Shown here: piece by piece, positions 53,131 through 61,853 of the stretch | Layout: every line of letters begins with the position of its first letter | Position numbering within the stretch: the first letter of the stretch is position 1 | Notes under the pieces: generated by a model | Database searches by the model: none | What the model saw: only the letters and a program-made list of their open reading frames with translations | Told to the model about the DNA's origin: nothing | Source: Gymnodinialimonas sp. 57CJ19 | GTDB taxonomy: Bacteria > Pseudomonadota > Alphaproteobacteria > Rhodobacterales > Rhodobacteraceae | Length of the DNA stretch: 64,000 nucleotides | Direction: 5' to 3' | NCBI RefSeq assembly: GCF_038396845.1 | Contig: NZ_CP151587.1 | Span: 2,640,001 to 2,704,000, forward strand | Made by a program: the position numbers and the translations under genes

Positions 53131-54648
53131 ATGACCGCTTATTTCCGCAATCTGCCGTTCTTCGCGATCCTGATATTCGTGGCCTCCGGGGCAATGTTCA
53201 TCCCGGCCGCCGTGGCCACGGGGATGCAGGATTTCGCGACCGGGCGGGTGTTTTTCTATACCGCGATGATGGTGGGCATGGGGGCGATCCTTCTGGGGTT
53301 TGCCTGCCAGACGCCACGCCGCCCGCCGTCTGAGCGCAGCCATCTGGCCTCGCTCTTTCTGGCCTACCTTTGGCTGCCTCTGGTCTTGGCGCTGCCGATG
53401 GATCAGGCGGTGCGCAATACCTACTTCATCAACGTCTACCTCGATATGGTCTCGGCCCTGACCACCACCGGGGCCGAGGTTTTTGACCCCGAACGCCTTG
53501 CCCCTGCCGTGCACCTTTGGCGCGGCCTTGTGGGGTGGTTTGGCGGGCTTTTGATCTGGATCACCGCCTTTGCGGTTCTCGCGCCGTTGAACCTTGGCGG
53601 CTACGAGGTGACATCGGAGGCGACGGTTCAGGGCAAGATCGTGAACGCCCGTGGCCAGATGCGGGCCGCCGGCGCGTCCGAGAGGTTGCGCAAACACGCC
53701 GTGCGCCTGACGCCGATCTATGCGGGTCTGACGGTCGTGCTGGCCGTGGGCCTGACCGCTGGCGGAGAGGACCCGTTGGTGGCGGCCATCCACGCCATGT
53801 CCACGCTGGCCACATCGGGCATCAGCCCCGTAAGCGGGCTGGCAGAGCGGCCCGTGGGGATGTTTGGCGAGGCGCTGATTTTCGTGTTCTTCCTCTTTGC
53901 CCTGTCGCGGCGCACCTACTCCAGCGGCGCGGGCCGGGAATTGCGCGAACGCCTGACCAAAGACCGCGAAATCCGCCTGGCGCTCTTTGCTGGCATCGTG
54001 CTGCCGACGCTTTTGTTCGTCCGCCACTGGTTTGGCGCCTACGAGGTGCACGAGCTGGCAGACGGCGAAGCCGCCGTTTCGGCCCTGTGGGGGGCGGTCT
54101 TCACCGTGATCTCGTTTCTCACCACGACGGGTTTCGTCAGCGAAGCCTGGGGCGACGCGCGGGCATGGTCGGGGCTGCAAACACCGGGGTTGCTGCTTGT
54201 CGGACTGGTGTTGATGGGCGGCGGCGTGGCGACAACGGCGGGCGGGGTGAAACTGCTGCGGGTCTATGCGCTCTATAAACATGGGGTGCGCGAGATGGGG
54301 AAATTGATCTACCCCAACTCGGTCGCCGGTGCGGGCCGTCTGGGGCGGCGTATTCGCCGCGAGGGTGCCTATATCGCATGGGTCGTATTCATGTTGCTGG
54401 TGCTGAGCATCGCGGTGGTGATGGTGGGCCTGTCGTCCACGGGCCTTGATTTTGAAGTCTCTACCATCCTTGCGATCTCCAGCCTGACAACGACCGGGCC
54501 GCTGGCTTCGGTGGCCGGGGCCGAGCCGATTGATTACTTCCTTCTGTCCGATATCGCGAAACTGATCTGCGCGGGCGCGATGATCGTGGGCCGTATCGAA
54601 ACCCTTGTGATGATTGCGCTACTAAACCCCGCGTTCTGGCGCGATTGA
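53131..54648 (+). CDS. trkH: Potassium channel protein TrkH
   Basis: 505 aa polytopic membrane protein with four pore-loop repeats of the SKT superfamily: TTTGAEVFDP, STLATSGISP, TTTGFVSEAWG and SLTTTGPLASV, each with a filter glycine. Uses TrkA as its gating ring. Ends 115 bases before hfq. Confidence 0.95.
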   Translation: MTAYFRNLPFFAILIFVASGAMFIPAAVATGMQDFATGRVFFYTAMMVGMGAILLGFACQTPRRPPSERSHLASLFLAYLWLPLVLALPMDQAVRNTYFINVYLDMVSALTTTGAEVFDPERLAPAVHLWRGLVGWFGGLLIWITAFAVLAPLNLGGYEVTSEATVQGKIVNARGQMRAAGASERLRKHAVRLTPIYAGLTVVLAVGLTAGGEDPLVAAIHAMSTLATSGISPVSGLAERPVGMFGEALIFVFFLFALSRRTYSSGAGRELRERLTKDREIRLALFAGIVLPTLLFVRHWFGAYEVHELADGEAAVSALWGAVFTVISFLTTTGFVSEAWGDARAWSGLQTPGLLLVGLVLMGGGVATTAGGVKLLRVYALYKHGVREMGKLIYPNSVAGAGRLGRRIRREGAYIAWVVFMLLVLSIAVVMVGLSSTGLDFEVSTILAISSLTTTGPLASVAGAEPIDYFLLSDIAKLICAGAMIVGRIETLVMIALLNPAFWRD

Positions 54649-54763
54649 CGGAGAGTCAACAGCCGGGGGTGGAAATCCTGCAGAATCGCAGACATAGTGG
54701 ACGGGCACGAAACGTAACCGGGGAAAACCTCGGGCCAAAAACACCAACAGGGCGTATAAAAAA

Positions 54764-54997
54764 ATGGCCGAAAATAAACAAAACTTGCAGGATGCGTTCC
54801 TGAATCACGTCCGCAAGACGAAGGTTCCGGTGACGATATTCTTGATAAACGGCGTGAAACTGCAAGGTGTCATCACTTGGTTTGATAACTTTTGTGTGCT
54901 CTTACGCCGCGATGGACAGTCGCAACTTGTCTACAAACACGCGATTTCCACCGTAATGCCTGCGCAACCCATCAGCCTTTACGACGGGGAAGAGTGA
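54764..54997 (+). CDS. hfq: RNA chaperone Hfq
   Basis: 77 aa. Sm-like RNA chaperone for small-RNA regulation. Sm1 motif ([29 protein letters not shown] spans residues 7-35) and Sm2 motif YKHAIST. The short C-terminal tail is typical of alphaproteobacteria. The stop TGA overlaps the hflX GTG start. Confidence 0.97.
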   Translation: MAENKQNLQDAFLNHVRKTKVPVTIFLINGVKLQGVITWFDNFCVLLRRDGQSQLVYKHAISTVMPAQPISLYDGEE

Positions 54998-56301
54998 GCG
55001 CCGATAGCCGCGCCACTGAACTCGGGGACGGGGACCTTGAAAAAGGCCCAATGCGGGCGCTTGTCCTGCACCCAGATATCAAGTCCGACCGTGCCCGTCG
55101 TGCGCCCGAATTCGCGTTGGATGAAGCCGTGGCCCTTGCCGCCGCGCTGCCCGATCTGGAAGTCGTTGACGCCCAGGTCGTGCGTCTGCCCCGTGCGCAG
55201 CCCGGCCTGTTGTTTGGCACCGGCAAGATCAAGGAATTGCACGATCTGGTGGAGGCGCTGGATATCGGCCTTGTGTTGATCGACGGCCCCGTGACGCCAG
55301 TGCAGCAGCGCAATCTTGAAAAGGAATGGGGCTGCAAGGTTCTGGACCGAACCGGGTTGATCCTGGAGATTTTTGCCGACCGCGCCGCCACCCGTGAGGG
55401 CGTGTTGCAGGTCGAACTGGCGGCTTTGTCCTATCAACGCACGCGCCTTGTGCGGGCCTGGACCCACCTGGAACGCCAGCGGGGCGGGCTTGGCTTTGTG
55501 GGCGGCCCCGGTGAAACCCAGATCGAGGCCGACCGCCGCGCCATTGATGAGGCCGTGACCCGCATCAAACGGCAATTGGGCAAGGTGGTGAAAACCCGTG
55601 CCCTGCACCGGTCTGCCCGGGCCAAGGTGCCCTATCCGATTGTCGCCCTGGTCGGCTACACCAACGCCGGAAAGTCGACGCTTTTCAACCGCTTGACGGG
55701 CGCTGACGTGATGGCGAAAGACATGCTTTTTGCCACCCTCGACCCCACCATGCGGGCCGTGACATTGCCCGATGGCACCGATGTAATCCTGTCCGATACG
55801 GTGGGTTTCATTAGCGATCTGCCAACGCAGCTTGTGGCCGCCTTCCGCGCCACTCTGGAAGAAGTGCTCGACGCTGATCTGATCGTGCATGTACGCGACA
55901 TCAGCCACCCGCAATCGGCCGAGCAGGCCAAGGATGTGCATACGATCCTGGCCGATCTGGGCGTGTCGGACCAATCCGCACAGCTGGAGGTCTGGAACAA
56001 ACTCGATCTTCTGGATGCAGAGGCGCAAGAGGCCCGCCAGACCGAAGCCGACCGGAACGAGGCGATCTTTGCCACCTCGGCCCTGACCGGCGCAGGCATG
56101 GCCGAGATGTTGGCAGCGGTGTCAGAATCCCTGTCTCCGCCGCGGTTCGAGGACGTGGTCACACTGCCCCACAGCGACGGACGCAAGCGCGCTTGGCTGT
56201 TTGAGCAGGGCGTGGTGGAAAGCGAACTGCCGGGCCAGGACGGCACTGAATTGTCCGTTCTCTGGACCGCGCGGCAGCAAAAGGCGTTCCGCTCTTTGTA
56301 G
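54994..56301 (+). CDS. hflX: GTPase HflX
   Basis: 435 aa ribosome-associated GTPase that rescues and splits stalled ribosomes. N-terminal HflX domain ([28 protein letters not shown]) and GTPase domain with G1 GYTNAGKS, G3 DTVGF and G4 NKLD. The GTG start overlaps hfq (GTGA), the usual hfq-hflX coupling. The frame extends upstream inside hfq but without family similarity. Convergent with the penicillin-acylase gene with only six bases between stops. Confidence 0.95.
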   Translation: MSADSRATELGDGDLEKGPMRALVLHPDIKSDRARRAPEFALDEAVALAAALPDLEVVDAQVVRLPRAQPGLLFGTGKIKELHDLVEALDIGLVLIDGPVTPVQQRNLEKEWGCKVLDRTGLILEIFADRAATREGVLQVELAALSYQRTRLVRAWTHLERQRGGLGFVGGPGETQIEADRRAIDEAVTRIKRQLGKVVKTRALHRSARAKVPYPIVALVGYTNAGKSTLFNRLTGADVMAKDMLFATLDPTMRAVTLPDGTDVILSDTVGFISDLPTQLVAAFRATLEEVLDADLIVHVRDISHPQSAEQAKDVHTILADLGVSDQSAQLEVWNKLDLLDAEAQEARQTEADRNEAIFATSALTGAGMAEMLAAVSESLSPPRFEDVVTLPHSDGRKRAWLFEQGVVESELPGQDGTELSVLWTARQQKAFRSL

Positions 56302-56307
56302 GGCGCC

Positions 56308-58788
56308 TTACTGGGGCGGCGACAGCACCGTGATGCCAAGGTTGGCAGCGCGTGCCAGCTCTGGGTCGAGCGTCATCGGCACATATTCCCCGCGCCGCCA
56401 AAGCTCTCCCATATCGTCGTAGTGACGGCTGAAAGGGTGGCCCGATTGCCCGGTAGAGATGATGAATACTGAACTATCGGGGTCGGCGAAGTCGTAAACC
56501 CCGCGATAGCCCGCGCCATGGATGTTGATGTAGGGCTCCGGCCCGGTGCCGGGGGTGGCGGCCCGGTTCAGGGTGAAATCGCCGCCCGATGTTGCTTGGC
56601 GGATGTTCACGATCCACGAAAACAGCCGCGTGTCACCCAGGACCGGATGCACATGCACCGCCTCATGGGCCGCGCCCCAACGCCAACTTTCAATGTCGCT
56701 GCCGTAGCTTTCCGACAGCTCCTGCAGCGCCTCGTCCAGCGCCAGTTCCGCCATGTCGGTGCAGGTCTCGATGGCGTTGGACGGGCGCACATCGCACCAG
56801 CTTGAGGCGCCGTCGATGTTGCGGAACACGCGCTCCAGAAACACCGGTTCCACCTGCCAGAACTCTTCGGCCAAGGGGCCAATATCGTCACGGATCAGGC
56901 GGTGCTGCAACGCCCGCATCCACGCGGCGAAAATCAGCGGCTCGGGCAAATGTTCGTTCATCTCGCCGTTCCAATCGGCCAGAAGCTCCAGCGCCCGCTG
57001 GCGTAAGCGCTCAGTCGTGCCGATGGCGGCGGGCTGGCCGGTGAACCACAGATCCCGCGCCACCAGCGGCAGCAGGTTGCGCGCGGCGGGGGACACGGTA
57101 TCAAGCTGCGCCCCGATGAAACTGTCGCGGGTGTGAACCTCTCTTGCTTCCATCAGCAGGCCAAGGCGCTGAATGCGCTGCGTGTCGCCCCAGAAGTAAC
57201 TGACATGAAGGGGGAAATCACGCTCCACCATCTTGTTGTTGGTATTGCCCAAGGCGCCGCTTTCGGGGTCCAGAAAGGTGGGGTTGGCGAAATATTGCGT
57301 CGTGCCTTGCCACAGGTTGCCTTCCACCCACCCGCGCGACGGCATCCGGGCTTGGGTCTCATGCTCGATCAAGCGCCAGGGCATATGGCCGATCACTTGC
57401 ATCGCAATGCGCCCATCTTCCGAGGCCAGCATCAGGTTGGCCGAGGGCGCGACGTAGTCGGCCCCGGTCTCCAACGCCTCTTCGATGGTTCGCGCCCGCA
57501 TCAGGCGCAGCCCGGCCTGGATGGTTGTGTTCTCGTCGGTCAGCGCGGTCCAGCGCATCGCCATGACATGGCCCGCGGGGGTCACGCTGCCCGCGTTCCA
57601 ATGGGCGCCGGGGATGACGGGACCGTTGACCGTGTTGCGCAGGGTAATGGTGACGGGGGCTTCATCGGCGATCTCGATAATCTCGCGCCGGGTGTCGAAA
57701 TCGGCCCAACCGTCGGGCGTACGGTATTGCTGAGAATTCTCAGGGTTAACCTGTTCGATATAGAGGTCGATGTCGTCCAGATAGGCGGCGGTCAGCCCCC
57801 AGCTGAGCCGGTCTGTGCGGCCATTGAGGATGGTGGGCATACCGGGGATGGTGGCCCCGATGACGCCGCCCGTGGCCAGCTCCAACCGCGCAAGATAGAA
57901 GGTGGAGGGCGCGGTCAGGTTCATATGCGGGTCCGAGGCCATCAGGGCACCGCCCGCAGCCGAGCGGGCAGGGGTCGCAGCCCACACATTGGACGCGCCG
58001 CCCCGGTTCAGCCCAAAGGCATTGGGGTGCAGGGGATCGCGCGGCGCGCTCGCGCCCGTGGCTTCGGCAAACATCCGGCGCGGCAGCTGCATCAGGCTGG
58101 CGAAATCCCCCAGTTCGGCTGCGCCAGACCCCGGCGCATCGGGCATCAGGTCGGTGATCCGCGCCGGATCGGGCAGAGCAAGCGAGGCCCGCGCCCGCAG
58201 GATCTCATTCTCGTGGTGCGTCGCCATCTCCAGCGCCATCAGCGTTGAGATCAGGACAGAATCCGTGGGCCGCCACGGGGCAATTTCCGGCTCGAACAGG
58301 AACAACTCCGGAGCGCCGCGCCCCAAGGCCTCGGTGCCGATCAGGCGCAGCCATGCGTTCACGCCGTCGGCATAGGCCTGCAAGATCCCCATGGTTTCAT
58401 CGGACAAGGCATTCAGGGATCGGCTCGCGTGGCCATCCAGATCCAGCCTGCGCATCAGGTCGTCAATCTCCAGCGTGCGCCGCCCGAAGATTTCGGAAAG
58501 ACGCCCTTGGCCCTGTCGGCGCATCAGCAGCATTTGCCACAGGCGGTCTTGGGCGTGGCTGAAGCCGAGCCCATAGTAGGCATCGTGATCGGTCAGGGCG
58601 AAGACATGGGGCACAGCGGCGGTGTTGCGTACGATTTCCACCGGGGCTTGCAGGCCGGGAACCGTCCAATCGGCTTCATATTCGGGGATCGAGCGTCCGG
58701 CTATCCAGTAAAACAAGGTGCCGACCAGCACGACGATCACAAGTCCAGCGCCGACAAGACGGGTCAGCCATCGCAGGAGAGTCATCAT
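56308..58788 (-). CDS. Penicillin acylase family protein (Ntn hydrolase)
   Basis: 826 aa. N-terminal membrane anchor (about residues 8-30, VGAGLVIVVLVGTLFYWIA), then an alpha-subunit part, a likely autocatalytic cleavage before Ser266 (NRGGASNVWAA), and the beta-subunit with ASDPHMNL-type, IPGMPTILNGRTDRLSWGLTA and NGPV patterns of the family. In Gram-negatives members act on acylated compounds such as N-acyl-homoserine lactones or beta-lactams; substrate unknown here. It is extracytoplasmic. No obvious operon partner. Confidence 0.9.
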   Translation of the reverse strand: MMTLLRWLTRLVGAGLVIVVLVGTLFYWIAGRSIPEYEADWTVPGLQAPVEIVRNTAAVPHVFALTDHDAYYGLGFSHAQDRLWQMLLMRRQGQGRLSEIFGRRTLEIDDLMRRLDLDGHASRSLNALSDETMGILQAYADGVNAWLRLIGTEALGRGAPELFLFEPEIAPWRPTDSVLISTLMALEMATHHENEILRARASLALPDPARITDLMPDAPGSGAAELGDFASLMQLPRRMFAEATGASAPRDPLHPNAFGLNRGGASNVWAATPARSAAGGALMASDPHMNLTAPSTFYLARLELATGGVIGATIPGMPTILNGRTDRLSWGLTAAYLDDIDLYIEQVNPENSQQYRTPDGWADFDTRREIIEIADEAPVTITLRNTVNGPVIPGAHWNAGSVTPAGHVMAMRWTALTDENTTIQAGLRLMRARTIEEALETGADYVAPSANLMLASEDGRIAMQVIGHMPWRLIEHETQARMPSRGWVEGNLWQGTTQYFANPTFLDPESGALGNTNNKMVERDFPLHVSYFWGDTQRIQRLGLLMEAREVHTRDSFIGAQLDTVSPAARNLLPLVARDLWFTGQPAAIGTTERLRQRALELLADWNGEMNEHLPEPLIFAAWMRALQHRLIRDDIGPLAEEFWQVEPVFLERVFRNIDGASSWCDVRPSNAIETCTDMAELALDEALQELSESYGSDIESWRWGAAHEAVHVHPVLGDTRLFSWIVNIRQATSGGDFTLNRAATPGTGPEPYINIHGAGYRGVYDFADPDSSVFIISTGQSGHPFSRHYDDMGELWRRGEYVPMTLDPELARAANLGITVLSPPQ

Positions 58789-58839
58789 CGGTTGCGTGGC
58801 CTTTCACCCCAGAGAGTCGCGCATGCGCATCGCAAATCT

Positions 58840-59328
58840 CTACCTTGCAGCGGCCTGTGCCGCAATGGCGGCAAAGATCACATCCAGTTCCCGCGCGGCC
58901 ACGGCCAAATCGGGGGCGGCGGCGTCGGTATAGGGGGCGAATAGGTGCGAGGGGCGGATATAGCTGAGCGTCCCAGTGCCGTCGGCGTTTTCGGTGACGT
59001 AAAGGCGGATCGGGGCGTGGATCATCGCGGGCGTGGACAGGCGCACGATGCGCACGGCGAAAGCGTTGTTGAAAGCGCCGATGACCATGTTGCCGGGGAT
59101 GGTGACGCCCCTGTTTGCGGCGGCGGCGGTGGGGCCTGCGCGGGTCACGACGGCCAAGCCATTGTCGCTGACGGCGGCGCGGGTCCGTTCGGTTAGGGTC
59201 GCGAAATCATGGGCGGTGGCGTGGACCTCCCACCCCGGTAGCGGGGCAATGTCGGCGACCTCTTGGGCCGAAACAGGCAGGGACAGGGGCAGGGCTAGGA
59301 TCAGGATCGCAAGAAACGCGCGCAGCAT
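58840..59328 (-). CDS. Exported DUF302 protein
   Basis: 162 aa. Signal peptide MLRAFLAILILALPLSLPVSAQ, then a DUF302-type alpha+beta domain (DFATLTERTRAAVSDNGLAVV, TIPGNMVIGAFN, PIRLYVTENADGTGTLSYI). Function of the family is unknown; many are periplasmic. GGAGG before the ATG at 59328; the longer frame lacks a signal. Confidence 0.82.
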   Translation of the reverse strand: MLRAFLAILILALPLSLPVSAQEVADIAPLPGWEVHATAHDFATLTERTRAAVSDNGLAVVTRAGPTAAAANRGVTIPGNMVIGAFNNAFAVRIVRLSTPAMIHAPIRLYVTENADGTGTLSYIRPSHLFAPYTDAAAPDLAVAARELDVIFAAIAAQAAAR

Positions 59329-59421
59329 GAAAGACCTCCGACAGGGTGGAGGTGGCACAGTGGACTGGCCACGGGTAGGCGGCCAGTCACAGATGCGCGA
59401 GGGTGTTTTGGCGTGCGGCGT

Positions 59422-59997
59422 TTACGGAATGATCCGCGTGTAGCGTGTGCCGTCCAGGGTTGCCCCGATGATCAGGCCCGCTTGGCCGTAGATCACCGCA
59501 ATCACTGGCTCGGCCAATGTAGCCGTATCAAAGCCCAGATTGCCCGCGTTGGTGTTAACCGCATAGCGCACATCCGCACCCACGGACCACCCGACAGAGC
59601 CGCGGAAATCGGCCAAGGCAGAGGGGGTCATGAAGAACAAGGTATGCGCATATTGTTGCGCGCCGATCTGCAAGCCAAAGCTGCCGGACACGGCCGAGTA
59701 ATAATCCACCGTCGCCCCGCCCACGCGCAACGCGCCACGTCCGTAGCTTGCGCCGACGCCGAAACCGGCCTCGGAAATCAGCGGCATGACCAACATGCCC
59801 GAGGCCTGCGAGATCAGGTCCGCGGTGCCGGGCACCTCTTGCTGCATGAACTCGATCGCGGCGTCTACGCGGCTATCAATGCGCGGCGCATTGGCGTTGC
59901 CCAGCGGGTTGCCGCATGCTGCGAGAAGCGGGAGTGATCCCGCGCCGAGAAGAACGGAACGCCGGGAAAGCGCTGGTGTCGAAAGACCATCTGCCAT
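59422..59997 (-). CDS. Tat-type lipoprotein with Ysc84 domain
   Basis: 191 aa. Twin-arginine signal with lipobox (SRRSVLLGAGSLPLLAACG), then a Ysc84/BPSL1445-like domain (GMLVMPLISEAGFGVGASYGRGALRVG, FGLQIGAQQYAHTLFFMT, GLIIGATLDGTRYTRI). Ysc84 domains bind lipids in eukaryotes; bacterial members are of unclear function, with one a surface antigen. Start at 59997 (AAGGT site). Export by Tat followed by lipidation is an inference from the signal. Confidence 0.82.
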   Translation of the reverse strand: MADGLSTPALSRRSVLLGAGSLPLLAACGNPLGNANAPRIDSRVDAAIEFMQQEVPGTADLISQASGMLVMPLISEAGFGVGASYGRGALRVGGATVDYYSAVSGSFGLQIGAQQYAHTLFFMTPSALADFRGSVGWSVGADVRYAVNTNAGNLGFDTATLAEPVIAVIYGQAGLIIGATLDGTRYTRIIP

Positions 59998-60142
59998 GGG
60001 AATACCTTGCCTATATAACTGCATTTGCCGGGACTTTGCGCCCCGATCCTTGGCGGCAAGAATACGCCGAAAAACCTGCCCTGTCATCCGTGAAACCACT
60101 GCATCTGCGGGTTTTCGCCGATGTCAGGGCGCAGGACGTGCG

Positions 60143-61141
60143 CTATCCGTTCAACAGCTTCGCCACGCGCGGTGCGAAATACGTCAACACCCCGTCACAG
60201 CCCGCCCGGCGAAACGCCATCAGGCTTTCCAGCATGACCTTGTCTCCGTCGATCCAACCGTTGCCCGCCGCCGCCTGGATCATCGCGTATTCGCCGCTGA
60301 CCTGGTAGGCAAAGGTCGGTGCGCCGAAGCGGTCTTTGACCTGGCGGCAGAGGTCCAGATACGGCATGCCGGGTTTGACCATCACCATATCCGCCCCTTC
60401 GCTCAGGTCGCGTTCGACGCAGCGCAGGGCCTCTCGGGCGTTCAGCGGGTCAATCTGGTAGGTCTTCTTGTCGCCCTTCAATGCGCCCGACGCGCCCACC
60501 GCATCGCGGAACGGGCCGTAGAAGGCGCTGGCGAATTTCGCAGCGTAGGACATGATCGTCACGTTTGTATGGCCCTCGGCCTCCAGCACGGAGCGGATCG
60601 CGCCAATGCGCCCGTCCATCATATCGGACGGCCCCAAAATGTCGGCCCCCGCTTCGGCCTGGGCCAGCCCCATCTTCACCAGCGCCTCGACCGTTTCGTC
60701 ATTGACGATCACATCGTCGCGCACGATGCCGTCGTGGCCGTTGATGTTGTAGGGGTCCAGTGCGATGTCGGTCATGATCGCAATCTCGATCCCTGCATCC
60801 CGGATCGCACGAATGGCGCGGTTTGACAGGTTGTCCGGGTTCCAGGCCTCCTCGCAAAGCTCGGTTTTCAGGGCAGGGTCGGTGTAGGGAAAGATGCAGA
60901 TCGCCGGGATGCCAAGGCGGGCCGCGTCCCGCGCGGCCTCTACCACCAGATCAACCGATAGGCGCTCCACACCGGGCATCGAGGCTACGGCCTGCCGCTC
61001 ATTGGTGCCGGCGCAGACGAAAACGGGCCAGATCAGATCATGGACCGACAGCTGGCTTTCGCGCACCAGATTGCGCAGCGCGCCCGAGGACCGGTTGCGC
61101 CGAAAACGGGTCTGCGGAAACGAGGCTTGATTGACGGTCAT
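60143..61141 (-). CDS. hemB: Porphobilinogen synthase (delta-aminolevulinate dehydratase)
   Basis: 332 aa. Condenses two 5-aminolevulinate molecules in haem/bacteriochlorophyll synthesis. Active-site features: second lysine in MVKPGMPYLD, GPSDMMDGRIGAIR, and first lysine region (SYAAKFASAFYGPFRDA). The Mg-type, without the zinc cysteine cluster (the metal segment reads DIALDPYNINGHDGI). Monocistronic. Confidence 0.96.
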   Translation of the reverse strand: MTVNQASFPQTRFRRNRSSGALRNLVRESQLSVHDLIWPVFVCAGTNERQAVASMPGVERLSVDLVVEAARDAARLGIPAICIFPYTDPALKTELCEEAWNPDNLSNRAIRAIRDAGIEIAIMTDIALDPYNINGHDGIVRDDVIVNDETVEALVKMGLAQAEAGADILGPSDMMDGRIGAIRSVLEAEGHTNVTIMSYAAKFASAFYGPFRDAVGASGALKGDKKTYQIDPLNAREALRCVERDLSEGADMVMVKPGMPYLDLCRQVKDRFGAPTFAYQVSGEYAMIQAAAGNGWIDGDKVMLESLMAFRRAGCDGVLTYFAPRVAKLLNG

Positions 61142-61280
61142 GGGAACAAACTTTCGCTGATTTCAGGCGCGACAGAGGTGCCACGGCAACGCACGCCACG
61201 CAAGGCCACCCCCAACACAACGGGGGACTAGCATCTGCCTATCGCCGCGCATATGGTGCGCAAAATTGCCGCCTGCCTAA

Positions 61281-61811
61281 TTGGAATACCCTTTGGACTT
61301 CTTCGATCTTCTTACCGAAGTGATCGACCTCCGGTCGTTCTCAAACCTGTGGTATTGGATAGTCCTTGCCATCCTGTGGTCCTCGATGAGCCATTGGACC
61401 GTCGGCGTCCCTTACTACCTTGTCACCCGGTCCAAACGCGGCGACGCGCAGGCAGCCGAGGATTTGCTGGTGCTCACCCGAATGAACGCGGAACGTAACG
61501 TGACCTACGCGCAGACCTCCGGCACCGTTGCGATGGGTTTTTCGACCTTTATCCTGTCGGGCCTTGCTGTCACGGGATGGGCCTATGGGGTGGAGTTTTC
61601 GCAGGCGATTTTCCTGCTCTTGTGCCCCTCCATGCTGGTGATCGCGCTTGGTGTCTGGACGTCTTACCGCCTGAAAGCAGATGACTATCGCCATGTGCCG
61701 CAGATCCTGCGCCAGCACCGCACGATGGTTCAGATGTTGGGCGTCGTGTTCATCTTTGTCACCGCTTTCTGGGGCATGTACCAAAACGTCAACGTCGGCC
61801 CCTTGGGGTGA
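61281..61811 (+). CDS. Small membrane protein of the SufBCD-associated family
   Basis: 176 aa integral membrane protein with about four helices (WYWIVLAILWS, GFSTFILSGLAVTGWAYG, FLLLCPSMLVIALG, MLGVVFIFVTAFWGMY). Homologues in Rhodobacterales are often annotated as a component of a SufBCD complex, without evidence I can see. Start codon uncertain: TTG at 61281 or 61293. It is 42 bases before mfd. Confidence 0.7.
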   Translation: MEYPLDFFDLLTEVIDLRSFSNLWYWIVLAILWSSMSHWTVGVPYYLVTRSKRGDAQAAEDLLVLTRMNAERNVTYAQTSGTVAMGFSTFILSGLAVTGWAYGVEFSQAIFLLLCPSMLVIALGVWTSYRLKADDYRHVPQILRQHRTMVQMLGVVFIFVTAFWGMYQNVNVGPLG

Positions 61812-61853
61812 CAGGCTTGACTTGACCGCGCTTCGGCGTAGGTGAGGCGATCC

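Noticed and set aside
51724..54282. 852-aa open frame on the minus strand
   Set aside because: Antisense to trkA and trkH, which are unmistakable; no ribosome site or domain.
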